Assembly: GCA_003225175.1 (NCBI GenBank)
Contig: QIBA01000069.1
Location: forward strand, 1 to 38,585
Origin: Acidobacteriota bacterium
Lineage (GTDB): Bacteria; Acidobacteriota; Terriglobia; Terriglobales; Acidobacteriaceae
Direction: 5' to 3'
Length of the DNA stretch: 38,585 nucleotides
Shown: piece after piece, positions 35,162 to 38,585 of the stretch
Position numbering within the stretch: position 1 is the stretch's first letter
How the letters are laid out: every line of letters starts with the position of its first letter
Notes under the pieces: generated by a model
Told to the model about the DNA's origin: nothing
Databases searched by the model: none
What the model saw: only the letters and a program-made list of their open reading frames with translations
Made by a program: the position numbers and the translations under genes

Positions 35162-35665
35162 TTACTTGAACGCGGCCATCTCATCAGCTGACGGTCCATA
35201 GACTCCGGGAAACACGACGTTGTTCTGTCGCAGGTACACAGTGAGTTGCGCACGATGATGCACCTGGTGACAGATCGTAGTTTGCAATAACAGGTTGCGA
35301 ATGCCACCAAAGACCTCTTGACCTTTGAACGTCAACCTCCAGGATTTCGCCAAATGCTCTTCTGAGGCATTCGCGATCGCTTGCCGAGCTTCACTCGCTC
35401 GTTCTTCGAAGCCTGCGAGCAGTTCAGTTCGTGTCGTTGGCGAGAATGGCTTCAAATCCGAGGTCGTCAGTTCCATCTCGTTGGTTTGGATAATCGTGGT
35501 CAGAAAATTCGGAAGCTCCGCGACATGGGAAGCCAGACGCCCTAAGCTCATCGACTTTTCATGCGGCTTCCAGGCAAATTTGTCCTGTGGGACGACCTCA
35601 AGAATGCGTCGCGTATTCTGGACTTCCTGATCGTAGTGCGGTAACAACAATTCATTGACTTTCAT
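35162..35665 (-). CDS. DinB-family protein
   Basis: DinB/YfiT-type four-helix-bundle protein of 167 residues. The three metal-binding histidines are visible: H47 (LASHVAELPNF) and the HQVHH pair in ICHQVHHRAQLTVYLR. Families of this fold include thiol-dependent S-transferases and damage-inducible proteins; the reaction here is unknown. An in-frame start at 35746 would add 27 residues unlike the family. ATG 35665 (MKVNELLLPHYDQEV) fits the family start, although its ribosome-binding site is weak. Its stop is followed by 179 bases before the STAS gene, holding a small GC-rich stem-loop at 35134-35152 without a T-tract. Confidence 0.87.
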   Translation of the reverse strand: MKVNELLLPHYDQEVQNTRRILEVVPQDKFAWKPHEKSMSLGRLASHVAELPNFLTTIIQTNEMELTTSDLKPFSPTTRTELLAGFEERASEARQAIANASEEHLAKSWRLTFKGQEVFGGIRNLLLQTTICHQVHHRAQLTVYLRQNNVVFPGVYGPSADEMAAFK

Positions 35666-35712
35666 AGCGTCCAGGAGTGTAACACGCGAAGCGAATAAAC
35701 AGCGAACATGTG

Positions 35713-35733
35713 TGTAAAAAGATTGTAAAAGAT
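35713..35733. repeat. Short tandem direct repeat between divergent genes
   Basis: TGTAAAAAGAT (35713-35723) is followed directly by TGTAAAAGAT (35724-35733), two copies differing by one A. It lies in the 154-base divergent region between the DinB and YihY genes and may be part of a promoter or a regulator site; no function can be assigned. Confidence 0.4.
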
Positions 35734-35795
35734 GAGAGAGGAACACAGTCTCTTGTGTCCAATCTCGGTCGAGGTGCGCGGCATATTTTTACACT

Positions 35796-35813
35796 GAGGG
35801 TTCGTATACCCTC
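35796..35813 (+). promoter_or_regulatory. Perfect hairpin just before the YihY start codon
   Basis: GAGGGT (35796-35801) and ACCCTC (35808-35813) form a six-pair stem with a six-base loop ending 6 bases before ATG 35820. It sequesters the only GAGG-like sequence near this start and could affect translation initiation, or it may be a DNA operator. Confidence 0.35.
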
Positions 35814-35819
35814 TGATGA

Positions 35820-36668
35820 ATGCTCCATCTGGTCGGACACTTCCGTAGGGCGGTGTGGCGAGCGTTCCAGCATGAAGCCTTCGCCACTGCCAAGGGGGCG
35901 GCTTACTCTTCGATCCTCACAGTATTTCCTGGGTTCCTGATCCTGGCTTCTATTGTGGCCGTCTCCGGCGATACGACAAAGCTCACTCGGGAGATCTCAT
36001 ACGCGCTGGGAAAAGTCCTACCGGCTGGGACGAATGCCCTGGCGCTCGCATACTTCAACAGCAGCAATATTCGACCTGTACGGGTGATCATTTCAGCCTC
36101 GCTGGTGATGCTCACTGCGGCGAGCGGTGTGTTGGTCTCCTGGATGTCGGCCTTCCGGCGGGCATATGGGATTCAGGTAAACCCCTGGAGTTTCTGGAAG
36201 GAGCGTGCGGTTGCCCTGCTACTGGTTCCTCTCTCAATGATACCTTTGGGATTTGCAACGGTACTGGTGGGCTTCGGGAATCAATTGCAGAACTGGCTGG
36301 CGGCCCATACCATCTACGAACTGCGCGGAGCCGTTTTGCTACTTTGGGCTTGGGGACGATGGTCGATCGGGGTGCTAACCAGCATTGCCGTAATCGCTGT
36401 GATCTACCACATGGCTATACCTCGCACGCAATCCTGGCGAAGGGTTTTGCCCGGAGCCTTCCTGGCAACGGCGATGTGGTTTGCCGCCACGATCTGCTTT
36501 GGATGGTATATCACCAATTATGCAAATTATGCGGTCCTCTATGGCTCTCTGGCAGCCGTAATAGCCCTACTGGTCTGGTTGTACATTGTTTCTATCGTTG
36601 TGCTCATCGGAGCGGAATTCAACGCGCTGGTTTTTCCCAAATGCGATGCAAATTCCGAGGCAGAGTAG
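35820..36668 (+). CDS. YihY/BrkB-family inner-membrane protein
   Basis: Polytopic membrane protein of 282 residues of the YihY/BrkB family (formerly mis-annotated as ribonuclease BN). About six hydrophobic segments are visible (near 27-48, 88-110, 132-152, 165-195, 208-228, 235-268). The family N-terminal pattern is AFATAKGAAYSSILTVFPGFLIL, and the C-terminal pattern is NYAVLYGSLAAVIALLVWLYIVSIVVLIGAEFNAL. The function is unproven; members have been proposed as transporters. No upstream in-frame start exists because a stop codon (TGA) directly precedes ATG 35820, and there is no strong ribosome-binding site. Confidence 0.9.
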   Translation: MLHLVGHFRRAVWRAFQHEAFATAKGAAYSSILTVFPGFLILASIVAVSGDTTKLTREISYALGKVLPAGTNALALAYFNSSNIRPVRVIISASLVMLTAASGVLVSWMSAFRRAYGIQVNPWSFWKERAVALLLVPLSMIPLGFATVLVGFGNQLQNWLAAHTIYELRGAVLLLWAWGRWSIGVLTSIAVIAVIYHMAIPRTQSWRRVLPGAFLATAMWFAATICFGWYITNYANYAVLYGSLAAVIALLVWLYIVSIVVLIGAEFNALVFPKCDANSEAE

Positions 36669-36770
36669 TTTTGATTCGTTAGCAATTGAAACGTTTTAGT
36701 CACACACCTTCCAAGTTATGCAATACGCCTCAAAAAGCAAAATGATTTAGCATAGAAACAACTCACGAGC

Positions 36771-38309
36771 ATGACCGCATCTGCAGTAGTCCCCGAGCAT
36801 CCTGAGGTCCGACGCAAGGCCAAGATCGTCTGCACGCTTGGGCCAGCGAGCAGTTCTCCAGCAGTGGTTCGCGAACTGATTCGCGGCGGCATGGACGTGG
36901 CCCGGCTGAATTTCTCCCACGGCACGCATGAGGAAAAAGCCAAGCTTATTGCGACGATTCGTGAGGTGGCTGCTTCCGAATGCAAGGCTATCTGCATTCT
37001 TCAAGATCTCCAAGGGCCGAAGATCCGTACCGGGAGGCTGAAATACCGGACCCCCATTGCCCTGAAAGCTGGATCACGAGTCACGATTACGCCCAAGGAT
37101 GTTGCGGGGACAAATTCGATCATCTCGACGACATTCAAGACGCTGGCGCGAGAGGTGCAGCCGGGCGCTCGCATTCTCCTTTCCGACGGGTTGATCGAAC
37201 TGCGTGTGCGCTCGATCCAGGGTGATGACGTCGAATGCGAAGTCGTGAATGGCGGGCTTTTGGGCGAGCACAAGGGCATCAACCTTCCGGGGACGGTGGT
37301 CAGCGTTCCCTCGCTCACAGAAAAAGATGAAAAAGATCTCGAGTTCGGGCTTGCTCACGCAGTCGACATGGTGGCCGTGTCGTTCATTCGTACCGCCGCT
37401 GACGTGCAGGCGGTCCGCGAAAAAATCAAAGAGTTCCGCGGCGACGTATGGGTTATCGCCAAACTCGAGAAGCCGCAAGCCATTGAGCACTTGGAAGAAA
37501 TTCTCGAAATCTCAGACGGCGTGATGGTCGCGCGCGGCGATCTCGGGGTCGAGATGCCACCCGAGAAAGTTCCGATCATTCAGAAACACGTGATTCGTCG
37601 TGCGGCCGCCTGGCGCAAACCGGTAATCACCGCCACCCAGATGCTGGAGTCGATGATCGAGAATCCGCGCCCGACACGCGCGGAGGCCAGCGATGTTGCC
37701 AACGCCATCTTCGACGGCAGCGATGCGGTGATGTTATCGGGAGAAACGGCAAGCGGAAAATATCCGCGCGAAGCCCTTCGCATGATGGCAAAGATCATCA
37801 GCGAAACCGAAAGTCAGATGGCCGCCGAGCCCACGCATCGACGTCGCAGCAACGGGAAGCTCTCGATCTCCGAAACAATCTGCGAGTCGGTGGCGCACGC
37901 GGCTCAGGAACTTGATATGCGCGCGATTTCTGTTTATACCGAAACCGGAACGACAGCGCGGCTCATCTCAAAGTACCGGCCAAAGACAGATATTTACGCC
38001 TTCTCCTACGTGCCTGGAGTTTGCAATCGTGTGAATTTACTCTGGGGCGTCACACCGATGATTTGCGATCATACGCCCGTCACCGATGACATGGTACGTG
38101 GCGCCGAGCGTTTGCTTTGGCAGCGCGGTGTTGTACATAACGGTGACGTAATCGGAATCGTAGCCGGTACCCGCACTGCGAGCGGATCGACAAACTTCCT
38201 GCGCCTGCACGTAGTCGGCAGCATGGATTTTGCACTGGATGGAACCGGCAAGGAGCGGCGCAGATCCTCGCGTGCGACGAAGCTCCTTCCAGAGCGGCGA
38301 AAGACTTAA
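36771..38309 (+). CDS. pyk: Pyruvate kinase
   Basis: Glycolytic enzyme transferring phosphate from phosphoenolpyruvate to ADP. The 512 residues include the family's N-terminal RRKAKIVCTLGPAS and MDVARLNFSHG, the active-site region VWVIAKLEKPQAIEHLEEIL with the conserved lysine, GDLGVEMPPEKVPIIQK, and TATQMLESMIENPRPTRAEASDVANAIFDGSDAVMLSGETASG. The C-terminal domain is present (ISVYTETGTTARLISKYRP), with a basic tail of about 25 residues beyond the usual end (ERRRSSRATKLLPERRKT). The tail makes it longer than E. coli PykF/PykA (470-480). ATG 36771 has only a weak ribosome-binding site. It stands alone on the plus strand with a candidate terminator behind it. Confidence 0.97.
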   Translation: MTASAVVPEHPEVRRKAKIVCTLGPASSSPAVVRELIRGGMDVARLNFSHGTHEEKAKLIATIREVAASECKAICILQDLQGPKIRTGRLKYRTPIALKAGSRVTITPKDVAGTNSIISTTFKTLAREVQPGARILLSDGLIELRVRSIQGDDVECEVVNGGLLGEHKGINLPGTVVSVPSLTEKDEKDLEFGLAHAVDMVAVSFIRTAADVQAVREKIKEFRGDVWVIAKLEKPQAIEHLEEILEISDGVMVARGDLGVEMPPEKVPIIQKHVIRRAAAWRKPVITATQMLESMIENPRPTRAEASDVANAIFDGSDAVMLSGETASGKYPREALRMMAKIISETESQMAAEPTHRRRSNGKLSISETICESVAHAAQELDMRAISVYTETGTTARLISKYRPKTDIYAFSYVPGVCNRVNLLWGVTPMICDHTPVTDDMVRGAERLLWQRGVVHNGDVIGIVAGTRTASGSTNFLRLHVVGSMDFALDGTGKERRRSSRATKLLPERRKT

Positions 38310-38314
38310 TCGTG

Positions 38315-38350
38315 AACGGAACGGCCGGGCGACCAGCGCTCCGTTGTTTT
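38315..38350 (+). terminator. Candidate terminator after pyk
   Basis: AACGGA (38315-38320) pairs with TCCGTT (38340-38345) around a GC-rich loop and is followed by GTTTT. It sits 6 bases after the pyk stop codon, between convergent pyk and acpS. Confidence 0.4.
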
Positions 38351-38361
38351 AGAACTCTGCC

Positions 38362-38585
38362 CTATTTGCCGTCTTCGAAAATCACAATCGCCATCGCCGT
38401 GCTCTCAGTGTGAGTTACAGAAAGCGAAACTCGCTTGACCCCGAGCTTCTGAGCGATTTCAGAAGTCTTCCCTGCAAGTCGCACGATTGGGCGCCCGCCG
38501 GATTCGTGAGCCACTTCGATGCTGGCCCACGTAACTCCGCGGGATGCTCCAGTTCCTAACGCTTTCATGGCCGCTTCCTTGGCTG
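38362..38585 (-). CDS. acpS: Holo-[acyl-carrier-protein] synthase, C-terminal part (cut by window edge)
   Basis: C-terminal 73 residues of AcpS, which transfers 4'-phosphopantetheine from CoA to acyl carrier protein. The frame is open to the right edge and reads AKEAAMKALGTG, the conserved AcpS motif containing the metal-binding glutamate, then WASIEVAHESGGRPIVRLAG and VSLSVTHTESTAMAIVIFE, the conserved ending (SxSH replaced by SVTH). The first roughly 50 residues lie outside the window, so the true start is beyond 38585; an internal ATG at 38568 is not a credible start because it would remove the catalytic region. Confidence 0.88.
   Translation of the reverse strand, partial: AKEAAMKALGTGASRGVTWASIEVAHESGGRPIVRLAGKTSEIAQKLGVKRVSLSVTHTESTAMAIVIFEDGK

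Overview
The window looks like a chromosomal segment of an Acidobacteriota (Terriglobia-like) bacterium. The evidence is three Oar-type TonB-dependent receptors with N-terminal carboxypeptidase-regulatory-like domains and no SusD partner, two 'acidobacterial duplicated orphan permease' (ADOP) proteins, moderately high G+C, and several Tat-exported carbohydrate enzymes. No tRNA, rRNA, CRISPR array or insertion sequence was seen, and no gap between genes exceeds 300 bases.

Layout. (1) 1-7633: two TonB-dependent receptors on the minus strand; the first is cut by the left edge. They share an unusually similar promoter with a conserved upstream block. (2) 7813-8646: an IclR regulator divergent from the second receptor. 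(3) 13563 down to 8650: a minus-strand operon of an FAH-family hydrolase, a Tat-exported alginate-lyase-family protein, LutC, and a LutB-LutA fusion. (4) 13821-17835: a plus-strand operon of an IclR regulator, 2-keto-3-deoxygluconate kinase, D-mannonate dehydratase and a short-chain dehydrogenase. (5) 17898-25367: two ADOP permeases flanking an ABC exporter, apparently unrelated to sugar use. (6) 25465-27689: a Tat-exported Gfo/Idh/MocA oxidoreductase with a terminator in its leader, divergent from a LysR regulator. (7) 27985-34501: a third TonB receptor, an exported GH28-like protein and uronate isomerase UxaC. (8) 34557-38585: housekeeping genes: STAS, DinB, YihY, pyruvate kinase and the C-terminal part of holo-ACP synthase.

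How the genes may work together. UxaC, an oxidoreductase (the SDR is the candidate), ManD and KdgK would form a complete route from D-glucuronate to 2-keto-3-deoxy-6-phosphogluconate. The KDPG aldolase is not in the window, nor are UxaA/UxaB for galacturonate. The exported GH28-like and alginate-lyase-like proteins and the TonB receptors would supply acidic oligosaccharides from pectin-like or uronic-acid polymers. The FAH hydrolase next to a LutABC-type lactate-oxidising complex suggests a second branch, in which a 2,4-diketo-3-deoxy acid from a 6-deoxy sugar is cleaved to pyruvate and L-lactate, and lactate is then oxidised to pyruvate. This branch is an inference.

The most notable sequence-level observations are the conserved promoter block of the two left-hand receptors with an IclR-type palindrome, the LutB-LutA fusion whose first cysteine-rich module has lost its cysteines, the lactate-branch operon, and a terminator hairpin in the leader of the oxidoreductase gene.
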